DNA of 64,000 nucleotides, taken from the NCBI GenBank assembly GCA_963693085.1, contig OY856410.1, positions 884,887,335 to 884,951,334 on the forward strand, written 5' to 3'. Shown here in pieces: positions 21,949 to 32,324 of this stretch (its first letter is position 1; each line of letters begins with the position of its first letter). The notes beneath the pieces were generated by a model, which was not told the origin of the DNA, ran no database searches, and worked only from the letters and a program-made list of their open reading frames with translations. The stretch is from Alisma plantago-aquatica (taxonomy: Eukaryota > Streptophyta > Magnoliopsida > Alismatales > Alismataceae). The translations under genes and the position numbers were made by a program.

Positions 21949-22656
21949 TATTGGGTTTTGTGGAGGATACATGCACGATGGTAGAAACAAAATAAAATAT
22001 GTTTCCACGCAACCCACAATAGGATCTCGTCGACAATAGCGTATTCAGAAAGTGTGTTTGCGGAATATACCTTGTCACGGAGCAAGTCCGGTGACGTCCC
22101 GCGGCATGATGGTGTGCAATGCTCCTGGCTTACATAGATGGTACTTCTCTCCTATCTTTCGAATGCATCATGGGAAGATCTAGTGGTGCTCCTCTCATAT
22201 AGTGAGCTAAACCACTCATAGTGTGTATGGACGGTCATTGATGTCCTTTGAATGCAGGTGTCTTGGCATCTGTATCTCTACTTCATCCATGTGGATGGAT
22301 TGGAACTCCACGTCATGCTTCCTAAGCCAGAAGGAAGGATCTAACATCGTGGTGCTCTCTTTCTCTCCTAAGGATGGTGATGGCTAGGGTTTACATATGT
22401 GAGCGTAAACTGAAAATCATATCTCTATATCTTGTAAAGATATCAGTCGCCAAGCCCTTTTAAATAGGATATGAAAGGAAGTAGGGTTTCCTAAACCCAT
22501 CAGTAAATAGAAATAATACATTAATTAAAATGCTCATGGATATATTAGAATGTTATGGAATTAATTAATTAACCAAATAATCATATTAATTGATTAATTA
22601 ATATCTGACCCCATGTAATCGCTCAGGATGGATCTATGGGCATATATATACCAAAA
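21949..22656 (-). repeat. Copia 3' LTR fragment (Angela-like), minus strand
   Basis: On the minus strand it starts TTTTGGTATATATATGCCCATAG, matching TGTTGGTATGTATGCCCATAG at 28373 and 35399. It ends CCACAAAACCCAATA, matching CCTCTAAAACCCAACA. About 708 bp, much shorter than the 2.2-kb relative. It sits inside the Ty3 LTR relic. Confidence 0.7.
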
Positions 22657-22657
22657 A

Positions 22658-22672
22658 CTCCCACTTGCACTT
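22658..22672 (-). other. Polypurine tract of copia relic
   Basis: On the minus strand, AAGTGCAAGTGGGAG lies immediately before the LTR start. It is identical to the PPT of the complete copia element near 35382-35396. It primes plus-strand DNA synthesis in such elements. Confidence 0.8.
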
Positions 22673-23148
22673 AGATCCAGTCACTCTAATTAATTGGCTC
22701 AAACATTTTAATATATTCCAATATTATTCTAATAGATTACATAAACATATTAGTAATCAATGTGATTCGAAACAATTATAATGAAATCTAGAATTATAAT
22801 CCTATTCCAACACATCCTATGTGTGTGACTCGGTAGCCTCCAAATTACATTGGCAGTGATATCCATAATCATATTATGATTTCACAAGCAATGATTGGTA
22901 TCTAGCAAGACTTCATTACCACCCAAGTAATTGGAGAAGTTGGAGAACAACTTAACCTATCATTCATGACTGGTGTTACAGTGATTGTATAGTCCCTTTG
23001 TTGTTGATATCTTGATTGAACTCAAGTCATGGAACTTTTATCCTCTTCAACGTTCAATCCATGTTCCTTGAACTAGAGCAGACTGTCTAAGATATATGTA
23101 AGCTCAATATCACATAATGACTCACATCAGAATGGCCATGCATTTCTC
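22673..23148 (-). repeat. Copia-derived segment resembling Angela-like LTR interior
   Basis: On the minus strand this matches in order a block that lies ~750-980 bases inside the complete copia LTR (about 29110-29375): 'gttgttctccaactt', 'cttgggt', 'tgcttgtgaa(a/g)tcataa', 'cactgccaa(t/c)gt' and 'cacacacatagga'. Finding LTR-interior sequence directly upstream of a PPT means this is a rearranged or deleted copia derivative. Confidence 0.55.
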
Positions 23149-23180
23149 AGTAGAGGGGGCCGAGAACTAGGGGTTACACT
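23149..23180. repeat. 32-bp inverted repeat, right copy at a junction
   Basis: Exact reverse complement of 21841-21872. It lies precisely between the copia-derived segment and the end of the LARD LTR, which makes it look like filler copied from the nearby LTR relic. Confidence 0.85.
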
Positions 23181-25940
23181 GGTGTATACAATAAGAAATA
23201 ATAACTTGAAAAACTGGATATTTAAAGAACAACTAACCCAATATGGAGATATATCTGATTTATCTTTGTCATCAGAGTATGTAGAGTGTGGAAGCGATCT
23301 TATTCAATATTCCATTTGTATTGCCTAAAATCAAGAAAATTGAGACACAATCATGCAATTGCACGATACGCTATGAAAATCAAGTAAAACGGTTTATAAC
23401 AAAAGAGTATACTTGGCATGACTTATATTAAAAAAAAATAACAAATGATTTCCAAAATCAATATTGTTCGACAAAATGTTTGTTATTCAATGATTCAATT
23501 TTTATTATGAGTTCCCATTATGCTGTAATCAAGTAAGCATGCTTATATATTTTGTGTGACTCTATTACCCAAACGCGATGGATAAGGTCACTAGGCTCCT
23601 TCTCACCATAGGAACATAGGAGACCAATGTACAAGTCCCACCTCCAAATGAGGGGGTTGTTGCACTCAATATCAATATTATCAACATTATCAATATCATC
23701 ATCATTATCAATATATGGGCAGTCATAATGGGCATGGAATTTATGTTTTCATGTTTTCAAAATATTGCATAGAAAAATATAAGACTAATCATACAGAACA
23801 ATAGCTCATCCAAGTAAGTAGCCAAGTACACAATCAAGAGATACATAAAAAGTGTTTTCATTACAACCAAAGAGGAGGTATAATAGCGTACCTTTCATCA
23901 AGGATTTTGAGTATAATCAATATTCAATCAATAGGTCAACCCTTCGAGTCAGATCATAAATCATCAAGATAGGATCAAAGGTCAAGATCATGATGTTTAG
24001 AATATCAAGTTTCAATATTTGAGATTAGGGTTACACTTTTCCTATGTCAACCTTAGGGTTTGGCCATATACTTATAATCAATATTTCAATATGTCCGACA
24101 TTATTTCAAGTGTACAATAATATTTCAAGTGTGAATGACTTACCTAGGTTTTATAGGATCATATGTGTTAACCCTAATTTATGGTCATTATACAAGTCAT
24201 CATCACATTTCTAGATTATCATCATGATAACTAATATCATTATAAATCAAGATCAGATCGATGGGTCAAACTATATCAAGTGTTTTGTAAGATTAGATCC
24301 ATCATCATAATATTAAGGTTAATCCCTAGTTCAATGTGCATGATTCACATTCTAGGGGAGATGAGTTGCAATATCAGATCTAAACTCATACATAGTCAAG
24401 TTCAGTTTCAAGATGAGCATTAGAGTCATAATTAGGGTTTCTCAAAGATTAATCATCATTATTGAGCCATTAGATAAATTTAATAATAAAGAGATCAAAT
24501 ATAGGGATATTAGTGAACAAAATTTATAATATAGTCTCAAAAGTATTTTTAAATGATCAATTGGATTTTTCTAATCAAGATTGACTATTTGTTCATCCTT
24601 TTTGGATTTCAGATGCATTTTCTATGATTAAAATGAGATCAAAGTATTTAAATGAATATTTACCAGAGAGAAAGATGAGATACCTTATTTTGTGAAAAAG
24701 GTTGGTCGTTGGATGGCCTAGATTTTCCCACATGGGCGAGTCAGCTTGCTCACTTGCTAGACCAGTTCAAGCCTTCAATTCAGCCAATTTATTCTTGGTT
24801 CGGCCGTTTCACCCCTCTGAAAGTGGTTCATTCGCTAGTAGGTCAGTTCCACTAGGTTGGCTAGTCCCTCTTGAACCGAGCAATTTGGGGAGTTCTCCTC
24901 CCTCATTTAGGCCTCACATGAGCCACAAAGGCAGGCGGAGGAGCTCGCCAACATGGGGAGTCTTTGGCAGTAGATGAAGGAAAGGGAGGCGACGAGTAGG
25001 CTGGCCGGTCTTGCCTCAGCCCCGCGAACTGGATGAGGGCCAGAGGAAAGGGAAAGGAGGTCAGTAGCAGGGATGCCCAAGGGTGGCTATGCGGAAACAT
25101 TATTGATTGGAGCATCTAGATATCAGGGACATTTTGGGGGCATTTCATGGTGTGATGGAAAGCACAAAGAAGGGTCGAGGATTGGTGAGGTCATTGCGAG
25201 CATCGAGGTCCCTTATATAGTGTTAGAACTAGAGTTTGTTTTGGGTAGGACCTGGCCAAGGGAAGGGACTCCAGAGTGAGACAAGGAGGGCAAACATCTC
25301 ATTTTAGCATCTACAAAGAGAAATAAAGGAGGTCAAAGTAGGGCTAGTTGAGTTCAAAATTGCGAGAGGGTTGTTTTGGCTCACTTAGAATTTCAAATAG
25401 AAGTCAAGAACGGGAGATCGATCATCATGGTCGTGTTCATACCTCCCCGCAATCAGCAGGAGGTTGAAGATAAACTCACAACTGCTAGATCAGACCCCTG
25501 ATCCATGGGTCTCAGATCTGAGGGTTGGGGTTCATCCCCTCCCTTTACAATGGATCAATAACTTGGAACAGGGCAATTAAAAGGGCAAATAAAAGGATTT
25601 TCAATACATTAACTTTAAGAAATCATAGTAAATAGTAGGAATGTCCAAATGACATGAAATTTGGACCATAGCTTCACAAAAATGTGTAGAACATTTAGAA
25701 AAATATTGAGAATCAAAGGATGAAGTTTGATTGGCCAATTTGTTCATTTGGACAAAGTGATAAATGAATCCAATTTGAGGTGTTATAACGTGTATAAAGA
25801 TCACATCGATCACCATATTTCGAATTTGAGTCTCGACATTGAATATGTAGCTAAGAAAAATAAATTTGGACCATGAGTGAACATAAAGAGGGCGAAAATT
25901 GGAATTAATTCATAATAATTCTAAATTTCACTTTGTCACG
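23181..25940 (-). repeat. 3' LTR of LARD-like element
   Basis: Matches 28231-28372 plus 37672-40296. The minus-strand start is CGTGACAAAGTG, decayed from TGTGACAAAG in the partner. The far end is lost at 23181. It contains an (ATC/AAT)-rich simple tract at about 23667-23715 and a TATA box at 25212-25219. Small open frames shared between the LTRs (for example 24702-24977) have no known motif. Confidence 0.85.
25212..25219 (-). promoter_or_regulatory. TATA box of LARD LTR
   Basis: On the minus strand, 'cactatataaggg' lies within the LTR. The same sequence is in the partner LTR near 39571-39578. Position and context fit the core promoter. Confidence 0.55.
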
Positions 25941-25953
25941 TCCTTCCCTCCTT
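25941..25953 (-). other. Polypurine tract of LARD-like element
   Basis: On the minus strand, AAGGAGGGAAGGA lies directly against the LTR start. Together with the upstream 'gaattttggggacaaaattc' it closely resembles the PPT region of the Ty3 elements here ('gaattttgagggcaaaattc' then AAGGAGGGGAGGA). This suggests a Ty3 lineage. Confidence 0.85.
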
Positions 25954-28122
25954 AAAAAAGAATTTTGTCCCCAAAATTCAAAAACATCCTCAAAATTTGA
26001 GTTGTCCAAATCCAGATCATATCCTCAACTACTAGGACATCCTCAACTTTATAATAAAAATTATGTCCTCAAAATTCAAATATAAATATCACCATAATTG
26101 GGTTTCAATGTTCCATGTCATGATCCACTTGGTACTAACACCATTTCATCATCGAGCAATTGAGTATCAAGGTCAAAGCATATATTGTTCAAAGTCATCG
26201 TATGAGTCACAAATATGGAAAGCATCCTATTGATCACAAATTTGGAGAGATCATATTTTAGGTCAAACAAATAGAGTCCTTGAATCAAGTGTACAAGGTG
26301 ACTCTCAATCCCAATATATTAGGGTCCTAGCTTCTACATTGGTCTAGGTGGGGTTGTACATCCATTATTTAAGATTTCATATTTCAACATTTGGAGACAA
26401 CGTCATACTTTCAATATCATGATTTCGAGCTCAAAATCAATGGGAGGTCCCACCATATTCCTAATGAGAGCTAAACCCTAAGTCATAAATCAAGGGATCC
26501 AAAATAGTCATCATTTCAAAAATTTCAGGATTTGGGGTTTTGAAGTCATAAGTCATATATTCAGGGAGATCTGTAGACCCAAATAATGTGAACATAGGAT
26601 TTTTATTGTGATTGATAATCGTGAGTCACAATTGTATTAATCAATATCAAGGGTCGATATTTTTAGCACCAAAAGTCATAGGTCCAAAATTTTGAAGCTA
26701 GGGTTTAGATTCCTATTTTCACCTTAGGGGAGCTCACTCATCTATATTCAATTTTGAGCAACAATATTCAAGTAATATTTGAGAAACATATCAAGATTTC
26801 ATTATCTTTGTATCCAAGGTTGATGAATGATCTACACCTAGGTCTATCTAAGAAGTCAACCACAAGCTGTAGTCAATATTGTCATATATCAAGATCATTA
26901 TCAAATCAATATTCAAGATTGAGTATCAACCATGGGTTTAACCTATTAGACTTAGGTCAACCAGTCCAAATAGGGTGGAAGGGAATACCTCTCCAAACTC
27001 TAAATAATCAATAGGATGAAAACTTAGAGGTAGTTGTAATGGGGATGTGACCTAGGTTAGGGGTCATGAGTCAACTACCACCCTAATCTATAACATTACC
27101 AACATTAGTCATTATCAATTGAGCTTATTCAAATAGGGAGAGTATCCATGATTAAATAATATTCCATAAGGTCATGAGATCAAAATTCAAGACCATAATA
27201 GGGCAATAATGTCAAGATTTTACAAAGTCAAGGTAATAGTTGCATTCCTTCCATTTTATGATCAAGGTAGTGATATAATTTGGAAATTAAGGATTTGAAT
27301 TTGGCCTTCGAGGAATTACAGCATAATAGTGCAACATCTAGGACCATCATCATATCAAAATTGAGATTGCAAAAGGCATCAATGGTCAATAGGAAAACTA
27401 CTTTTTGCATCATAGGTCTTACATCATGATTTTGTGAGTCTTAGGCTTAGTCACTTGATAGAATGGTAAAGATGTGTACAAAATAGGATACGAGTTTGCT
27501 TAACTATGTTTGAGGTTTAATCAACAATAGGGCAACATGGGTTTAATCAAATAGAGACCTTATAAACAATAATGTATAAGGTATAAGTCATCCTTTTTTC
27601 ACCATATCATAACTCGTATCATTTACCACAAACATAGGAAGCATATAGTCAAGATCGAGTGTTCGTGATATTAGGGGTCATAACTATTTTCATCCAAGAT
27701 CAAGTTTTCAAATTAAGGTCAGATCATAGTATCAACTTTTTAAACTTAGTAATTCATTTTTCTCATGCATAATCTACCCATAATCGAGACATCATGTGGT
27801 AAAAGGTCACAAGAAAGGACCACATGAGGGGATGAGAAGACTACCTAATCTTCATCTACATGGGTGGCTTAGGATAATCCTTAAAGAAGAGATGAGATGC
27901 CAGAAGACTCTCTAGGGTTTCATAAGAGAACCTTTACGTCCAGTTCTGGATCAATTAAGGCCAGGTAGAGCGGGGGATCTCAACCACTGTGAAAACAGAT
28001 AGGAGAAATTATGTAAGGTCCCCGAGCGTAGACACTTCAATTTTCACCATTATGGACTTTAGGGTTTCTTGGGTGTAAAAGACTTGAGAAATCATTTACT
28101 TAAAGTATATGGAAGTGTGTAA
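25954..28122 (-). other. Non-coding interior of LARD-like element
   Basis: About 2.2 kb of AT-rich DNA. The longest frames (86 and 61 codons) lack any retroelement motif. Repeated short words such as 'atcaagg', 'tcatatc' and 'aatatca' give it a low-complexity texture. Nothing else seen. Confidence 0.75.
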
Positions 28123-28134
28123 ACTATGATACCA
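28123..28134 (-). other. Primer-binding-site-like sequence of LARD
   Basis: On the minus strand it reads TGGTATCATAGT. Its first eight bases match the initiator-tRNA-Met site. The nearest CA that could end the LTR is about seven bases upstream, so the LTR border at 28142 is approximate. Confidence 0.65.
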
Positions 28135-28141
28135 ACTATCA

Positions 28142-28372
28142 TGGAACTGTTCTTACACCAATCACAATCTCACTGCTTAGACAATGGTAAAGGGATTGAA
28201 GCGCCCGTCCCTGAGTGGCCCGATAGGATCTAACACAGGTGTATACAATAAGAAATAATAACTTGAAAACTGAATATTTAAAGAACAACTAACCCAATAT
28301 GGAGATATATCCAATTTATCTTTGTCATTAGAGTATGTAGAGTGTGGAAGTGATCTTATTCAGTATTCCATG
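28142..28372 (-). repeat. LARD 5' LTR, 3'-terminal part
   Basis: Continues at 37672 after the copia insertion. From 28231 it matches the start of the left LTR at 23181. Together the two pieces make about 2,856 bp. Confidence 0.8.
28368..28372. other. Target-site duplication CCATG (left)
   Basis: CCATG here and at 37667-37671 flank the copia element. The empty site in the partner LTR (about 23310-23330) reads 'tattccatttgtattgcc', consistent with insertion there. Confidence 0.9.
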
Positions 28373-29564
28373 TGTTGGTATGTATGCCCATAGAGCAAGT
28401 CATATGATGATTGTAATGGGATACTTTGTAAATGATTTGAATAATAATAAAGGCAATTTCTGATCTGTATGTTTAAACTGTTTCTGATATGATGGTGTAA
28501 CATGATAGATGTCTAAAGAATGATTTTACTCAATGACGTATGCTTTTAGGTTAAGGACCTAAACGATGAGATCATGCAGATGTCAAGAGTATACATTCTT
28601 GTTTGGTCCCTAGTCGGTTGTTATTGTGGAAATAACCATAGACATCAATAAAATTGAAGACTAGATTGTGTGTTGGTTGATGACTGAATCTCATTAGTCA
28701 TGATATAGTGATATCAAACCAAGCACATAGGTACTTGTTAGAGAACAAGGTACCAGACAGACCCACCATGAGAGTGACACAGGGAACCTTGACTTGGTAG
28801 TCACAGTCAGCTCTCACAGTGATAGTGGTGAGTGTGATTCTTAGACCTGAAATCACTACGCTCAACACATGTCGTTTGGGTACACTTTGACATCATCAAA
28901 CACAGTCCTAAAACATGGATTGTTATAAAGGTGATGATTGGGTGGCTTTGACAGATGGGGCTTTTGAGGGGTGAGTGATAGATATGGGATTTGTCCCTCC
29001 TGAGGGAGTTTGATATCCTTGGCCACTTGATGAGTAGGATTGAGAAAGGCATGTGCATGCACATGTGAATCAATATGTGATATTGATGTCACACACATCT
29101 CACCCAGTCTGCTCTGAGATCAAGGAAATGAATGAATGTTGACAGGATGACTGTTCCATGCCTCGAGTTCATTCTGGATATCAGCGACAAAGGAATTATA
29201 CATTCACTGTAACACCATTCACGGATTGTAGGATTGAAAGTTGTTCTCCAACTTTCTATTTCACTTGGGTAGAACTGATGTGTGACTAGGCACCGCTCTT
29301 TGCTTGTGAAGTCATAAGTGTTATGGACTTTCACTGCCAACGTGAAATGGACCTGCAGGTTCACACACATAGGATTTAACCTGGAAAAGGAGCTTTGTCC
29401 ACAAACAATGTTTAGATTGATTACTAAAGGAGTTTAGTAGTTCAATTAAACACTCAATTAATTGATAGCTCAATATCATAGTGTTCAAGGTGTTGGACTG
29501 ATTGATTAGAGTATCAGATTGATTGAAACCGTAATTGACTGATTCTGCACAATCTGTACTCCCA

Positions 29565-29945
29565 ACCGACCGGCTCATGTGATGAACCGATCGACTCAGC
29601 TTGGTGAACCGATCGGCTCAGGTGGTGAGTCGATCGGCTCATGGATAGGGTGAACGATTGCTTCAAGTGTTGAAACGATCAGTTCAACTGTTGCAACCGG
29701 GCAAGTTGGGAAAGTAAGATTGGTGAGAATTTTCCTTTCATTTCACTTGCCAATTTGATTGGAACAAGGATTGGTATTTGATACCAATTAGAAACAAAAA
29801 GAAGGAAGGTCAATCGGGAACTGATCAAGACCACTAACCAACTGGTTCATGGGTCCCAACCGATCGGTTGAGGTGTCAACTGACTGGATCAGATCCCCAA
29901 CCGACCGTTTCAGTTGTGAAATGATCGGTTCAGGTTGCGAATTGG
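29565..29945. repeat. Array of 'aaccgatcggctca' palindromic motifs (5' LTR)
   Basis: About ten imperfect copies of a 20-25-base unit built on the palindrome CCGATCGG or CCGACCGG followed by (c/t)TCA lie in two clusters within U3, upstream of the TATA box. Equivalent clusters are at 36588-36990 in the 3' LTR, and a third lies in the leader (31047-31230). Confidence 0.8.
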
Positions 29946-30033
29946 TTGTTTTTTTGTTGAAAAATCTCAAACCCTTCTACTCCTACTTTAGTCCCGCATT
30001 GCTCGGGATAGAGAACCCTGTCTCATGACCCGC

Positions 30034-30044
30034 CTATATATATA
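30034..30044 (+). promoter_or_regulatory. TATA box of Angela-like LTR
   Basis: 'ctatatatataggggtatt' lies about 560 bases before the LTR end. The same box occurs near 37098-37110 in the 3' LTR with two extra bases. Confidence 0.65.
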
Positions 30045-30600
30045 GGGGTATTGGGGGCTTCTCAAAGTATAACTCAGTGCAAACCAGTTGCTCTGCAAAG
30101 TTGTCGTTCTCTCTGGTTTTGGTAACTGAGAGAGCTTGAGCAAGTGCTGCCCGAAAAGGGAGGCACAACAAGGGAAAGACAACTGCAGTTGCGACTGGTG
30201 GCAGGAGAGTGTGTTGGAGACTAGTACGCCGACAGGAGGGTGCGACTCCTTCTGATTCCTTGTGCGACAAGGAGATCAGAGTTCCAGGCAGTCTGTGTGG
30301 ACGATTATAGAGGCGGGAGACCTTTGTCGCTCGGAGGACAATTGTCAATCCCGACAGTCCTGGTGAGACCAGGAGTCTTCAGTCTCAGTATGACCAGGAG
30401 CTTCACAGACACCGTCCAAGACCAGAGGTGAAGACCGCGCAAGGTGCGAGGTGATGTCGTCGAGCAAGCCTCAGGACAAGGTAGGCATCCACAAACCATC
30501 TTTCCTATTGTATAGACGTTGATGCGATTCCTTTTGTTCTGGGTTTTGGGGAGAAATGTTTTATTTCCGCTGCTTCTCTGCCTCCTCTAAAACCCAACAG

Positions 30601-30613
30601 TGGTATCTAAGCC
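30601..30613 (+). other. Primer binding site of Angela-like copia
   Basis: TGGTATCTAAGCC follows the LTR by one base and differs slightly from the initiator-tRNA-Met site TGGTATCAGAGCC. Confidence 0.85.
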
Positions 30614-31991
30614 TCGTCAACTGCTCTATATTTTAGGATTATCGATATGATTGATTTTGATTTGTCACCTTTATTTATTGCATACGATGCAAATAAAATT
30701 GGCTTTATGCATGTCTAATCCACAAATCCCAAATATACATATATGATATGTAATATTAATGCACTCGATACGCGTCGCCCTTAAATGCATTTTTTGGTGG
30801 ATGTGTAGCATGGTTATGGCCTATAAACCCCTATATCTATGTGTGGTTATATGTGGTTGCTTGCATCTTGGTCTGCGCACTGATTCCCTTTCTCCTATTC
30901 CTGATGTAACTCGAAATAATTCGAGATTTCTTTTCCTACCTTTGCCCCCCCCCGAATGTAACTCAGGATTTCAAAATTCAATTGTAAATAGGATAGATTT
31001 TATTTCCTGTTATGTCAAAGAACGGCGAACGACCTGGAAGACGACCTGAGACGACCGGTTCAAGGCATGAACTGATCGGTTGGTGTTCCAGACGAGTGGT
31101 TCGAGGAGCTAGATGAGAGGGTGGTGACCTGAGGTGATGCACGATGACCGGTGAACCGATCGGCTGGAGGCGCCAGTCGATTGGCTGGTGGCACCTGAAC
31201 AACCAACTTGATGGCGAGCCGATCAATCATGGAGATTAGCTGATCAAACCCAGAAAGGCAGGAACATATTTCATCTTTTACAGGTTGCATGTGATGTAGA
31301 CCTAGATGACCGTGATTCCTCTTGGCTCGAGGAATCACAATATGATGGCCATAATCATTGCTTTTATCATTTTGCATGTTTTCTGTGGGGTATAGCATGT
31401 ATATGATACGTACTATATATTGTGGTGATTGGATATGTATATGTATATAAAAATCAAATCCCTCATTAAATATTAAAGTTTTAGATGCCTTCTAAATGGG
31501 ACACACGTGAAAAGCTTGATCGACCAAGTGTGGGAATGCCCAAGCGTGGTGCACCGTCTATCTCGTAGAAGCGTGAAGGATGAATGTGTGGGTCTACCCA
31601 AGCAGGGTGCATGTTCATCGTGTTGGCTTTGGGTCGGACTTAACAAGGTGACCTAGATAGGATCTAGCACCTTGAGGCATGGAGATGATCATGGCAAGGA
31701 GTTTCATATGACCTCTTTCAAGAGTTGCATATGATGCAGTTGGCAAGAGTTGCCTACCCGGAAGATCTAAGTTGTGGGTGACAGCCCAAGCTGGTCCATG
31801 GCTCAGAGGATTTTAGGATCTTGACCCACTAGAAGATTGTACACTGCAATCTTCTGAATTGATGGTGAGGGCTGTCAATTTGAGTCAAAATAGTGGGAGC
31901 GATAATTAATTAAAGGCCTAATTAACTATCGTAAAATTTTATTCAAATCAAATCAAAAGGAGTTTTGACAAATGTAATTTTCTCTTGTAGA
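30614..31991 (+). other. Long untranslated leader of Angela-like copia
   Basis: About 1.4 kb with no coding frame. It includes a C9 homopolymer near 30946-30954, a cluster of GACCGGTTC/CCGATCGG motifs (31047-31230) echoing those in the LTR, and the segment (about 31270-31840) that is homologous to 420-980 in this window. Confidence 0.75.
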
Positions 31992-32324
31992 ATGGCAAAA
32001 GAATCATCTTTTAAAATGGGCAAATTAATTGAGAACAAATTCCATAACTGGTTGAGGACTGTGAGAAGTGTTCTGCACAATCCAGATATACCAGGAGCCT
32101 TTGAATCCACTCTATGTATGCTTAATGTGTTGGTGAAGAAGAAAGAAAGTTCATTGATAGAGATCAATGGAATAAAAGGTAAGGGAGAGAAGGGTTCTCT
32201 CGCCAAACCAATTTCTTCTACATGGAGAGGATGGAAGGAACGATGGAAGAAGAAGTCAGAGATAGAGATCTCTACTTCTAGTAGATACATGATAGAGATT
32301 AACTTTACTACTTCTTCGTCATGA
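31992..32324 (+). pseudogene. gag: Copia gag with large internal deletion
   Basis: The normal start MAKESSF and an N-terminal gag block with NKFHNWLRTVRSVLHNPD are present, but after ~45 codons the frame jumps to the extreme C-terminal tail (ending in EIEISTSSRYMIEINFTTSS). The related minus-strand copia fragment at 42.0-42.7 kb keeps the missing middle, including RSKMKEGD, LQSLPES and a CX2C knuckle. The capsid domain and zinc knuckle are therefore gone. A stop follows just before the protease site. The ATG at 31992 fits the family start; the upstream ATG at 31965 lies in the leader. Confidence 0.85.

Larger units (their letters stand above)
28373..30599 (+). repeat. 5' LTR of Angela-like copia (2,227 bp)
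   Basis: Starts TGTTGGTATGTATGCCC, ends AAAACCCAACA, then one base and the PBS. It contains arrays of CCGATCGG-type palindromes (about 29565-29680 and 29840-29945) and a TATA box near 30034-30044. It is 41 bp shorter than the 3' LTR, largely because it has one fewer 21-base and one fewer 20-base palindrome unit. Confidence 0.95.

Noticed and set aside
21841..23180. DNA transposon with 32-bp terminal inverted repeats
   Set aside because: The left repeat belongs to the LTR relic, the interior is copia LTR sequence, and there is no target-site duplication. Repair filler explains it better.
24702..25279. Overlapping short frames in the LARD LTR, partly repeated at 38968-39634
   Set aside because: Frames differ between the two LTR copies and have no motif. 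They reflect GC-rich LTR sequence.
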